From Hemibagrus wyckioides (taxonomy: Eukaryota > Chordata > Actinopteri > Siluriformes > Bagridae), in NCBI RefSeq assembly GCF_019097595.1, contig NC_080711.1, forward strand, positions 17,005,428-17,069,427: a stretch of 64,000 bases of DNA, given 5' to 3'. This document shows positions 47,151-57,916 of the stretch, one piece after another (positions within the stretch are counted from its first letter, which is position 1; each line of letters starts with the position of its first letter). Both the position numbers and the translations under genes were made by a program. The notes beneath the pieces were generated by a model. It worked only from the letters and a program-made list of their open reading frames with translations, was not told where the DNA came from and did not search any database.

Positions 47151-47574
47151 TATATATCTCCTATTTTTCAACATTGACATCCTGCTTGTAAGCTCTTTGT
47201 GGCTTTTCAGTTGGATGTTAACTAAGATAATGTCATAAAAATCCTACTGGAACAGCTGTACTTTATTTGGGATTAATCAGTCACTTTAGATGGTAAGTAC
47301 GTTCTAATTAGTATTGTACATGAGTTTGAATGTGATTGGTTGATTCTGAACACTGCCATATTCCCAATTTAAAAAGGTGACACAGTTATAAAATAATATT
47401 ATAAATTATAAAATGGCGACCAGTTTACTTTTTTCATTTTTTTTCCTTTCCATCCATTTTTAAAAATGTGTTTTTTATTGTTTATATATAAATTTAATAT
47501 ATAAGGTGCAATTTTAAAATTAAGGTGGAAAAGGTTCTGACATGGTTTCATTCATTATATCACAAAAAAAGCAC

Positions 47575-47735
47575 CAGCACCACCAAGCTCCACTGTTGGG
47601 CAACTGAGCAAAGCCTTTAACTCTCTCTGCTCCAGGGGTGCTGCATCATAGCTGCCCCTGGGCTCTGATCCCAACTTCCTCAGCTGGGATATGCGAAGAA
47701 AAGAATTCCACTGTGCTTTAATGTATGTGTGGTGA
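47575..47735 (+). mobile_element. tRNA-derived SINE (family S), 5'-truncated
   Basis: CCACTGTTGGGCAACTGAGC, CTCTGCTCCAGGGGTGCTGC, GGGATATGCGAAGAAAAGAA and TTCCACTGTGCTTTAATGTA reproduce the body and tail of the SINE inserted in the caskin exon at 54,955-55,211. The tRNA-like head is missing. Confidence 0.85.
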
Positions 47736-47941
47736 TAAAGGCTTCATGCCCTCAGTTCTTCTTTTAATTCTTCTTCTAAAATATATATTATATTTTCTAT
47801 ACTTTAATTCTTTTGGGTTCATACCACTGTTAAAGATCCTACACCATACAAATTTGTCTGAAAAATTACTGGCAGAGGATTTTCTATACCTTATTCCAAT
47901 GTTGTACCAAAAGTTGATCTGTACATGTCTGAATGAGTTTA

Positions 47942-48003
47942 CACCTATCAGGCATAACATTATGACCACTGACAGGCGCCATGTTACAAGCAGGAAAAAT
48001 GGA
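47942..48003 (+). mobile_element. Tc1/mariner family B, left end
   Basis: After TA: ACCTATCAGGCATAACATTA, then deletion straight to CAAGCAGGAAAAATGGACAAG, the transposase start region. A (TA)n run follows at 48,011-48,031. The matching right end lies at 49,165-49,304. Confidence 0.75.
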
Positions 48004-48284
48004 CAAGAATTATATATATATATATATATATGTATTGGTGAGATGAACAGTTTTGTTTTGTTTAATTGTTTGTGAATTGCTGACAATTTCTCCTAAATTC
48101 AAAATATAACTATTGTTATTTAGAGTGTATATTTAAAGGAAATGACAACACATCAAAAATAACCCAAGATCCTGCAGTATTTGCAGAGCTTTAATAACTC
48201 AAATAAAACAAAATGCAAATAATTTGTAAACAAATTGTGTTAATGCTTTGGTGAAATAATATTAATAAATCAGTATTTGGTGGA

Positions 48285-48485
48285 ATAACCCCGATTTGCA
48301 TGCGTTTTGGCTCCAGGCTCTCCACCAGTTTTTCACATTGCTGTTGGGGAACTTTATACCACTCTTTTTGCAAAAAGCAAACAGCTCAGTTTTGCTTGAT
48401 GGTTTATGACCATCCATCTTTCTCTTTTTCAACAGGGTTCAAATCTGGAGATTGGGCAGTGGTCTCTTTTTTCCAGAGCTGTATA
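48285..48485 (-). mobile_element. Tc1-like fragment (family G)
   Basis: The minus strand resembles a Tc1 transposase middle/C-terminal piece (WYKVPQQQCEKLVESLEPKR, close to the family's terminal ETLLNLVESMPRR-type region). No TIR. It sits between the two separated ends of a family B element. Confidence 0.6.
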
Positions 48486-49164
48486 TACACTGTTTTGTTC
48501 TATTATTCTCAATCATTTCAACAAGTTGAATATTAATGTTATTATTCAGCTAATAGCCTAACTTTTCATTTTTAATGTTAACACAGTTGATACATGTAGG
48601 CTAACAACTGTATGGTTGTGTCAGAATATTGCCTGGAATATTATTTCATACAAACATAAGACATACAAAATACAAGACATACAAAAGCCTTCTCAGCACT
48701 AGAAATACTAATACTAGTATGGTAATTGACCATTTGCTAAAGTCATGTCTCAGATGATTCCAACCTCAAAGAAATAGGATAGAAAAGTCACCAAGTAGAA
48801 ATAGTAGACAAGATACATACAAGCAGCAAGCCAGATGAGAGAATGAGAGAACAATAAGAGAAAAGAGTCTGTAAAAAAAAAAAAAGAAAAAAAGAATAAT
48901 ACATACAGTAGTGCCGGTATAAATGAGGAATGAAATAAGAGGTGCAAGTATAATATACATTATTGTAAAATAATAATAATAAAAAAGGATCTACACGGCA
49001 CTGCTTCACACACAAGCTGTAAAAGAGATAATGTTGCATGGCATACCTGTGTATATTACATGTGTATATACAATATTACATAAAAATGCTCTTGCAAAAT
49101 GTGTTATTCTTGCTTACCTCCCTAATTAACCCCTGATGTTTTCAAATCCTAGAAACGCCCCTGT

Positions 49165-49304
49165 CTGCTGCTAACATCTTGGTGTCATATACCACAGTAC
49201 ACCTTCAGGGATCTAGAGGTGTCCATGCCTTGACAGGTTAGGGCTGTTTTGTCAGCAAAAGGGGGACCAACACAATATTAGGCAGATGGCCATAATGTAG
49301 TGTA
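49165..49304 (+). mobile_element. Tc1/mariner family B, right end
   Basis: TGCTAACATCTTGGTGTCAT, CAGTACACCTTCAGGGATCT and CAAAAGGGGGACCAACACAA are the 3' part of family B. The outermost TIR is altered (CATAATGTAGTGTA). Confidence 0.75.
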
Positions 49305-49309
49305 AGTCA

Positions 49310-50391
49310 CATTAGTTGCATTTTCTGACCCCAAAATAACCAGACTTGTACACAACTTAAACTTTCCAAGTTTGACCAAACATTAAAAAAGGAAAAAGCA
49401 AGCAGTAATCATACAGCTGCTTTAATAGTGGAGAGCGGATGAACAAGAAAACAAACCAACATAATTAGAACTGTACAAAACAAAAGTTAATTTCAACAAT
49501 TTTGCCTTATTAGTTAGGAGGAACAATTCAAATGGAAGACAGCAAATGTTTTGGCAGAAGATACAGTTCTTCAATTAGATATAGTGTAGAAATAAAAGAT
49601 CTTTAAATACTTTTTTTTTTTTTTTTTTTACTAATATAACAATATGTAGCCTTCATTACACCTTTGCTTAATTATTCATTACACATCTGCTTACCCTCTA
49701 ATTCCACAATGGCAAACCTTTGTGTTATCAAATATGTGAAAGCTTGTTGCTCCTAAATGTAATTACAATAGATGTTATAATTCATAATTATTATATATAT
49801 ATTATATATATTATTATATAAGTCATAATTAAAATGCTCAGGAAAAGACACATTTTACGTAAATACACAGATCCAAGTTGCAAAAGATCTTGGTGCAAGA
49901 ACAAAGGATTTCTGATTTATTGTCAGAGTAATGGTTCTCCTGAATCTGGGTCCTCATGTTTTGTTGGTTTACATTTAACGATTCAACCAAATTAAAAAAA
50001 AGACAAAACATTAAAAAAAAAAAAAGAAGATATTTCATAAACATTATTAGTTTCATAAAAAGAAATAGCTGTAACTGAAATTGCTGAGATGGGTAAGCTA
50101 AAAATTAGCTCAGGAGGGTAAACAATATTTTGTAAAGTATAAAACATTAATGTTCATAACAGAGTTAAACTTGGTCAAGCATGAGGTCAGAGAGCATGTA
50201 GAAAATGTTGGGTCCCTGTTATTTTTTCCATTGTAGCAAAGCTCTTTGTCATAGTAAAGAAAAGGAGAATAGTAGGCAATGGTCTGAGCTGTTCTGTAAG
50301 CAGGCCCACCTTGCTTCCCAACATTTTTCAACTTTATTAGATCATATCCAAACATCACTCTAAGCTACAGTATTACTTTGGAGAGGGAAGT
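49310..50391. other. Spacer and probable caskin 3' UTR
   Basis: AT-rich sequence with poly(T) at 49,612-49,630. For the minus-strand caskin gene a poly(A) signal (AATAAA, plus-strand TTTATT at 49,916-49,921) would end a 3' UTR of about 480 bp. No other gene. Confidence 0.4.
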
Positions 50392-50488
50392 TCAGTCAAG
50401 CATAGCATCCAGCTGGTATGCCAGATCATCGAACATGTTCCCGATGTCATCCAGAGTATTTCCTGTAGACTTCACTGTGGCGCATTCT
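50392..50488 (-). CDS. caskin2: caskin last exon (Caskin tail domain)
   Basis: 97 nt. The first base completes a Gly codon, followed by [20 protein letters not shown] and [11 protein letters not shown] then TGA. The (L/I)DDI..MFD.LA.QLDAML signature is the conserved Caskin-tail. The frame is intact, which shows purifying selection acted until recently. Confidence 0.93.
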
Positions 50489-51059
50489 CTATCAGTTAAC
50501 ATACATCAAAGACATACTCAGTAAATTAAAGTTAATGTCTTACAGATTTTAACATATACACTTTATTGTGTATATGTTAAATATGGTTAATATTGACAGC
50601 CTTCGTTATATATGGACAGTCATATGAACAGTCTTTGTCTTTGTACAGTAGCTGTCTTTGTCTTTGTACAGTAGCTGTCTACCACAGTATATTGGAGTTT
50701 ATACAGTAAATGTAGGCCATCCTTCATCAACAATATAGAAAGTACTTCACTAGAGCACAAATAGAGGGTTTACCCCAAGATACAACCATTAATAAGTCGA
50801 CAACCATTAATACCATTAATAAAATAGGAAGACCTAAAAATCTATATATTTTTTTAGGCTAACTTTTTTTAGGCTAACCTTCCATTCTGGAACATCATGC
50901 TATAAATAGATGAGACAAAGTTCAACTTAATCCAGAATCTTTTTCAATGCCCAAGTCAATCACCTGACCTGAATCCAAAAACTTTGTCAGTGTACATATA
51001 TTTGTGGACCTTCTTATATTTCTCTGTTAGCAGGGAATTTATGTGTGTATATATGTGTG

Positions 51060-52980
51060 TCTGATGTTCCCTTTCTAGGGAACTCAATGCTGACGCTATG
51101 GAAATGCCCCTTTGTGGAAACGGTGTCTGAAGCTCTGTATGCAAAACTGCCAATGCGACTATGACTGCTACCCGGCTTAAGGAGGTCATGCAAACAAAAT
51201 GAATTGAGTCAGCAAGACTATAAAAGGGCATCGATGTCACATCCCATTTTCTTTGTTTTCAGGAAGCACTCTGTGTATGTTGGTGTCAATTGTCTGTCAT
51301 GTTTGTCTCAGAATAGGGCAAAAGAATATATGTAAAAACTAGAGCTTTTTTGTATGATGGCGTGTAAACTGTTCAAAAGTTGTGTGCATCCGTGCCACCA
51401 CTATATCACGGAGGATGACACATGTGCTCTGTTGAGGAAGCACGTCAGCTTTGGTCATGGGGGTAACAGGTTGAATTAGCACAACCGAACAAGAAAGGGG
51501 TGATCCACCTATGGTGTTTTGGGGTGTTTATGGCGTCCACTGTTGCTCCTACTCATTCTTGGGATGGTGCAGACACAATGAGTTTAACACCTATGTCAGA
51601 CCATCTGGCAGCATAGAAACTTCTGCCAAATGTGTCTGAATTGGTTCTAGATACCAGAGAAAAAACATACAGAATCCAATTTGCCTCTCACCCCCCCTTT
51701 TCAAGGTGTGTTGGTCCTCTATCATTGGCACAAAGCAGTCCTTGTTCCTCCGGCAGGAACTTTGATCGTTCCTGGGCAAAGGGTATGTTACCCTCCTTCG
51801 ACTGCACCTGGGCATAGAACATGTTCAAAACAACATGACAGCCAAACTCACTGTGTCTCAGATCAGATCAGAGGACTGGATTGTGACAATAGATCATAGA
51901 GGATGCATATTGTCACATAAGCCAGAGACAAGAGCTTTCTCAGGTTTGCTTTTGAATGCAAAGCGTACCAGTACCATGTTCTCCCCTACGGCCTAGCTTT
52001 GTCACCACCTTCAGGAAATACATGGATGGTCTCCTTTGCATCTCCAGGGCTGTGTACTTAATTATATAGATGACTGGCTAATTTTAGGCCAGTCGAGGGA
52101 AGCCAGACATTGAAATGTGATACTTGCTCACATGAGGTCCCTGGGACCTGATCCCTGAAAAGAGTTTGACTTCTCTCTCTCAGAAATCCACCTTCCTGGA
52201 ATTAATGTACAGTTCAACCACATTGTTCACTTATGTGAAATCCACCTTCTCTGCTGTGAAAGACATTCGGCTAGGCCAATACCACTCTCCTGTTCAATCA
52301 GGAGCTAATGGCTGCAGCAGCTAACGTTATTCCTTTGGGTCCACACAATCAGCTTTTTAGGGCTAGAAGTATTATGGACTTTATACCCTTCTTATGTGGA
52401 GAAGACCCTGGTTTCTCACCTCTGGTCCTGCATAGGCTGGGGCATGGTCCTAAACAGCTTAGATGGCTGGGAGGAAGTTGATCTGTTGAGTTGAAGTTGA
52501 GTCTACCAATTTTGCAATTTGCCTATTACTGGTGACTCTGATTTCTTTCCTGTACGGCACTCTCTGGGAGATTCCCATCAGAAGGGACCTCACAGGGGTG
52601 ATTCTTCTCCCCTTGCCAATAGATGAGGAAGCTCTGAGTCTGGCCCCTGAGGGGGACCAGCACCTAGATTCTGGTTTATAAGCTCATGTTGTGGAGACCA
52701 TATTAAACACTAGGGCCCCTTCCACGAGGAGATTGTATGCCCTAAAATAAACGCTCTTTTTCCACACTCTGGGGCATCCACTCTTGCTTCCTTCAGACAA
52801 ATAAAAGCTGGAAGGTTGTGACATAGATGCCCTTTTATGGTCTTGTTGACATGGGTCGCTTCATCACATTGGCATGTTTGCACACAGAGCTTCAGATACC
52901 ACTTCCATGAAGGGGCATTCCCACAGCATCAAGCCATGACACAGTGTCTTATTCCCTTCTCAGGGAACTGTGTTACATAC
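51060..52980 (+). mobile_element. DIRS-like retrotransposon, internally deleted
   Basis: Inverted termini: CTATGGAAATGCCCCTTTGT and TCTGAAGCTCTGTATGCAAA on the left are mirrored at about 52,860-52,960 on the right. The plus-strand interior, in broken frames, resembles DIRS reverse transcriptase: WIVTIDHRG (about 51,880), YQYHVLPYGLA (about 51,970) and FASPGLCT*LYR*LANFRPV (about 52,030-52,090, the NYLDDWL site, with stops). The recombinase and methylase parts are mostly gone. It fills the last caskin intron. Confidence 0.8.
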
Positions 52981-53007
52981 TTAACCTGGTGTCATACGTA
53001 AGCTCAC

Positions 53008-53215
53008 CCATTGTTCATGTCCTCCAAAGTAAGCTTTTTCTCCACAGCTTTCAGCACCTTTTCCAGAGTGGAGCTGGTTTGATCCAGTCTCTGCAGCACC
53101 AGCACTGGATCAGCCTCCACACATGCCTGAGACTTCATCATCTGAATTGGAGGCACAGGGACTGAAGATGTTGCTGCTGCATTCTGTGCCACACTCAGCA
53201 TGACATGTTGTCCAG
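53008..53215 (-). CDS. caskin2: caskin penultimate exon
   Basis: 208 nt, phases 1 to 2, encoding GQHVMLSVAQNAAATSSVPV and LQRLDQTSSTLEKVLKAVEKK before a GTGAGC donor. The Leu-rich amphipathic helix resembles the LEQTS...AAL..AEK segment that precedes the caskin tail. Confidence 0.85.
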
Positions 53216-53755
53216 CTTAGATAAAGATAAACAAAACTTTACAAAATGTTTTACAAAAAATACAAATGTTTCAAACCATAAGCTTTCCCAATAGATTTCA
53301 TTTTACCATTAATCCCAGTAAACAACCACATGCATCTGGTGATCTTCACTTACTCATATTTTACCCTCTTTTATACACACCACAGCTGTGATTACGTTGT
53401 CAAACAGGGTGACATTAAAATGAGGATTCTAAACAGTTTGAGGTTCAAGGATTTCTAAAAGCAAGAAAACTACTATTTTTTATAAGTACAAAACAAAAAG
53501 TTTGTTGATCATTGACATTGGGAGAAGAATTGTGAGACCTTTGTAAGTAAAATAATGGGACGCAGATATATCTAAATTAGCTATTACAAATGGTACAACA
53601 TTTGAAAGCATCACATTCACTATAATACAAGATCCATGCTCAGGAAAAATTCTGTTCTGTTCTGACCAAAACAGCCCTAAGCCAATAGAAGTACAACAAA
53701 CTCAAAAAATTGACAGAATTTAATATGAGGCCTTATGTGTTCTATTTAATGTATA

Positions 53756-54231
53756 TACATTATATGGTGAAACGTTTTTGGACACCTGACCATCACATTT
53801 TTTTGTATACTGTAGTATTACAGGTTCTCACTGGAACTTAGGGTATTAAGCAAATATGACAATGCCCCTGTGCACAAAGCAAGGTCCATGAAAACATGGT
53901 TTGCCAAGGTTGGTGTGGAAAAATCAGAGTGGTCTGCATAAAGCCGTGACTTAAACCCGACTTAACACCTATGGGATGAACAGAAATGCTGACTCTGTCC
54001 TAGGCCTCCTCAGCCAACATCAGTGTCACAGTTTACCAATAGTTTTGTAGCTGAATGTGCAAATACCCACAGCATGCTACAAAGTCTAGTGGAAAGCTTT
54101 CCCTGAAAAGGTTATTATAACACCTCCATTTGGAGCAAGTATACCCACCTTTGCTATATCTGGAATTGGATATTTAAAAAATTTTCAGGAACTTTAAGGT
54201 CAGGTCCACAAACTTTTGGCCATACAGTGTA
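53756..54231 (+). mobile_element. Tc1/mariner deletion derivative (family C)
   Basis: Left terminus TACATTATATGGTGAAACGT and right terminus CAAACTTTTGGCCATACAGT. The inside retains transposase C-terminal codons ([24 protein letters not shown], followed by stops). It lies in the caskin intron 53216-54363. Confidence 0.8.
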
Positions 54232-54363
54232 CCTGTGGCTGGAGCAGGCTGATGGAGATTGTGTGATGTACAGGTTTTGATGGACTGGTTTCAAGGAGTG
54301 AGATGTTTTCAGAGACAACTCAGAACAATTAAAGGTTGCACATTTCTGTAATTGGCATCTCAC

Positions 54364-56038
54364 TCATGCACAGGTTAAATGAATTTAGACACTGTTGGTC
54401 ACCCTCTCCTATGGGCATGGCAAGTGTCTGGTCCTTTTCCTTCAGCTTATTTCGTCTCTTTACCGTGCCAGATTCCTTTAGTTCAAACACTGGCAGCTCT
54501 GGCACCTTAGCTGACTTAGCTTTCCAAGGAGCCTCAGTAGTGCAGTCAATTTTGCCTGCTTTGGGTTGCTGCTTGATGGTGAGGTTGCCCTCCTCAGCAA
54601 AGGGAATACACTCTCCAGAGCTGTTCTGAAGGGAGGAAGAACTATCCAGGCCTGCATCCTTAGAACACTCGTCCTCCTCAGAGTCTGACTTCACAGCTCG
54701 ACCATAACTTTTAGCTTGTACACACATGCTAGTTTTGTTCTGCCTCACAACCCTTTTCCTGGAAATGTAACCAGAAAAGGCAGTTTTGCCTTCCTGGGAA
54801 TGGTTAGCCCTAGGGCCCGTTAGAATTGTTTCCAGAGTATCAACGGTTATGACACTTTCAGAGCTGTCAGTCTCCACCTGGTCTACAGGTGGGACTGGGG
54901 ACTTTTCAGTTTCAGTGCTGCTGCTACTACTGCTGACAGAGCTGAGGCGCTTTGAAATGAAAAAATGAAATGAAACAGCCTTTATTTGTCACATATACAT
55001 TACAGCACAGTGAAATTCTTTCTTCGCATATCCCATCCTTGGAGGTTGTGGTCAGAGCGCAGGGTCAGCCATGATACGGCGCCCCTGGAGCAGAGAAGGT
55101 TAAGGGCCTTGCTCAAGGGCCCAACAGTGGCAACTTGGCGGTGCTGGGGCTTGAACCCCTGATCTTCCGGTCAATGACCCAGAGCCTTAACCACTTGAGC
55201 CACCACTGCTTCTTTGGTGGAGGAGGGGGAGGACCTTTGTGTCGGGTCCTGACTGCAAATGAGTGGCTATGGCTAACCGACTGACCTTGAGTAATCTGGG
55301 CTCGGATGAACTGCCCATGACCAGGTCTGTGACTCAGTGTGGCATAAGATGGCAGTCCAATGGTGGTAGGCATCACCAGCTTTTCATTGTTCTCTTCCTC
55401 AGGCTCACCATCAGACAGTGCATAGCATGTCAGGTTCTGCATATGACTTTTAGGCACTCTGGGGGAGCTGTGTATCAAGGTGGCTGGGCCACTGTTAGCA
55501 TGCAAGTAGCTGAACACTTTCTGTGCCAAAGAGCTGCCTGGTTTGGTCTTGACATCTATCCTTATGTTTGATGGCGTGGAATCACTGGGTCTATCTGGCT
55601 GCTGGTCCTGACCTTCTGGAATGTTTCGCTGTTTTGAGGTGCTGTTGTCAAGGCTGAGCTGACTATCCTGAAACTGGCTGTGACAAGTAGTAGCTAAGGA
55701 AGAGTAAGTCATGATGGGGGTCTCCTGTGACCCACCAGAATGGCCATCAATGCTCTCCTGACTTGCTGACATAGTCACAGTACTCCTGATAGTCATGCCC
55801 TCCTGAAGGTCATACTGTATTTCCATGGCACTCTGTAATTCAGCACTCAGCTCACAGGCCTGAAAGGTGAGCATTTTGTGTGTGGGGGGCATGGTTGGTT
55901 CACCACCATCAATGGGGAGCAGATCCAGCGCAGTTAGATGTTCACAACGCAGAGTGCCCTGACCTGACTCAGCCTGAAGAAGAGCCTTATGGAGATCAGA
56001 AAGCTTCTTTACTGCAAGCATGATCTTCTTCTGATGGC
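54364..56038 (-). pseudogene. caskin2: caskin large Ser/Pro-rich exon interrupted by a SINE
   Basis: Starts GHQKKIMLAVKKLSDLHKAL (end of SAM2), then Ser/Pro/Gln-rich sequence with MLTFQACELSAELQSAM, ASQESIDGHS and HSFAVRTRHKGPPPPPPK. At 55,211 the frame enters a SINE and stops at about 55,113. After the SINE, the original frame resumes at 54,949 ([20 protein letters not shown]), continuing through [19 protein letters not shown] and [20 protein letters not shown] to a GTGAGA donor after 54,364. Removing 262 bp (SINE plus one target copy) gives 1,413 nt with correct phase at both ends. Confidence 0.9.
54955..55211 (-). mobile_element. tRNA-derived SINE (family S) inserted in caskin coding exon
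   Basis: Flanked by CAAAG (plus-strand CTTTG at 55212-55216 and 54950-54954). The head resembles a tRNA gene promoter: A box-like TGGCTCAAGTGGTTAAGG and B box-like GGGTTCAAGCCCC. The body continues CTCCAGGGGCGCCGTATCAT, and the tail AATTTCACTGTGCTGTAATG ... TATGTGACAAATAAAGG, then a T-rich 3' end. A second, truncated copy is at 47,575-47,735. It introduces an early stop in caskin. Confidence 0.95.
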
Positions 56039-56315
56039 CTGACAATGGTTAAAAGGCACACAATCATCAGATGGGGCTTCTGTATGATCATACAGTAACA
56101 AATACAAACCCAAGTGTGTTGATGCTGAAAGCATGCATAAACTCTAGTCACCACTTTCAACCTTTTCAAATCACATTAGCTTACTATGATGTGAGCATGG
56201 TCTTAAAGCAATGATAAACAAGAAGGCTAAATTTCCTAAAAATACAGTGAAAGTTGATACAGTAAAATGAACAAATTGACCCAGGGTACTGCACAGGTAG
56301 ATATAATGTACTCAC

Positions 56316-56454
56316 CTAGCTTAGTTATCCCAATCTCCTGTAAATCTTCCCATGTGATGTCTCTTACAATGTTGATGGAGTCACAGCCATTTTCTAGCAG
56401 CTTCTTATGGTATTGAGGCAGACCTATAGCACTGAGCCATTCACTAAGATCCAC
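56316..56454 (-). CDS. caskin2: caskin SAM2 exon
   Basis: 139 nt, phase 0 to phase 1, encoding [40 protein letters not shown] and IGITKL. This is the second SAM domain, which in caskin1 polymerises in tandem with SAM1. The helix 5 motif (TKLGHQKKIMLAV) completes in the next exon. Confidence 0.93.
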
Positions 56455-56852
56455 CTTTAAGAAAGATAGGGGGCGGCAAGTAAATATATACATACATACA
56501 CAAAAGTATGCGATTATGGAGAAAATATTTTTATTATGTAATTCTGCAGGTTTTCCTATACTGCACATTTTGACAGTTAACATTTGATTAGGCAGCTGAA
56601 TTGATTAGGCTTATGTCTATTTTCTACAGCATGTAGCTATCCAAATGCCTTGATAAAAGCCTGCCAGTCACTGCAATATAATCATAACTAGTGGTATTTA
56701 GGCAGACTGATTATGCTAACTGCTACATTTGTCAAATGCCAGAATTCAGCTAGCCACATCCAATGGGTCTAAGTACAGATAGCATAAAATTACAGATTCA
56801 AAAACATGCAGGTATGTAGAAACATTGGCAAGCATGATTTTACATAACTCAC

Positions 56853-56953
56853 TGGTATATATTCAGGTAGCCACTCTGGAATACTCAGGTTTCCAATCTC
56901 CATTGAGATTTCTTCCTGTGACCTGGCTTTGTAACACCAACAGCAGTAAGATC
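56853..56953 (-). pseudogene. caskin2: caskin SAM1 second-half exon with 1-base deletion
   Basis: Reads DLTAVGVTKPGHRKK, then must change frame to continue ISMEIGNLSIPEWLPEYIP. The length is 101 nt, whereas the phase-0 acceptor and donor require a multiple of three. The missing base is in the AAGAAATC run at about 56,908-56,914, an A-rich spot where sequencing indels are common. Without correction the frame runs into stops in the next exon and loses SAM2 and everything after. Confidence 0.9.
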
Positions 56954-57695
56954 CTGATAAAGATGTAAACAAATAAACATGAATAAGGCATCTGAATAAG
57001 AGAAACAGTATTTTCAATAAAAAATACTGAATACAACAGGGTATTCTATAGAGATATCAAAAGTAGCAATCACAGTAATTATTTCAAAGTGTTTGCACAT
57101 TAAAGATAATATTACAGACATAGCATAGCAGACTGTTCTACAGAAGGTTTAATTTTGGAAATATCTTTATTAGAACTTGAGATATGATCTTTTAAAGTTC
57201 ATAAATTTCAGAACATTTTCTGATATAAAAGAAACTGGCATGTCGCAGAACCTTATTTAAACTTTAAAGAAGCGGCAAACAGCATTTGGAAGCACATTCT
57301 TTCCTCTGATTGGTCAAAATAATTTAAATTTACATAAATCAACAAACAGTATGCACATTTTGAATGGAAAATACCCACCCCTTCAAAACTGTGTCTGTGA
57401 GCAAGCTGGTTACAAAAAAAAGTATAGCACAGCACATTTAGCAAATCATATTTTTGGCTGTGTAAAATGTATTTAAATACATCCTATGTCATTTGAAAGA
57501 TAATTTTATTAGCTTTTTAAACCTGTATATTTGAGTACATTTTATATACTTTCTGAAAGAAGCAATTAATTTACACCATCTATGAAATTCTGGCCAATTC
57601 CAATAGGCTTATCAGTTTATCTGTGGTTACTCATCAAAAGTTTTTATTAAGAACCAGAATTAGTTGTGTAGTTGGTGAACTGGTGAGAATACTAC

Positions 57696-57809
57696 CTCAG
57701 GAGTCATTCTACTGATTGTTGGGACATCATAGCCTGCACTGAGGAAGTTAGAAGCATACTGCTCCAGCTGAAACTCACACAGCCACTGGTAGATTGCTTC
57801 AGCATCCTG
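57696..57809 (-). CDS. caskin2: caskin SAM1 first-half exon
   Basis: Encodes (Q)[17 protein letters not shown], then [20 protein letters not shown], the first half of SAM domain 1, with phase-0 ends and donor GTAGTA. The acceptor is a tandem TTAGCAG, so the exon may start at 57809 or 57806, adding or omitting one Gln. Confidence 0.9.
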
Positions 57810-57916
57810 CTAATACAAACAATTTTTTACAAAACAAAATTAATAATCTCATCAAGTTTTGTTAACTTCCATAAAAACCTTTTAATTTATGGAGCACTGT
57901 GTTGAGTTGTTCTTAC

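Noticed and set aside
55140..55200. tRNA gene suggested by A and B box sequences
   Set aside because: No cloverleaf; the boxes are the internal promoter of a tRNA-derived SINE.
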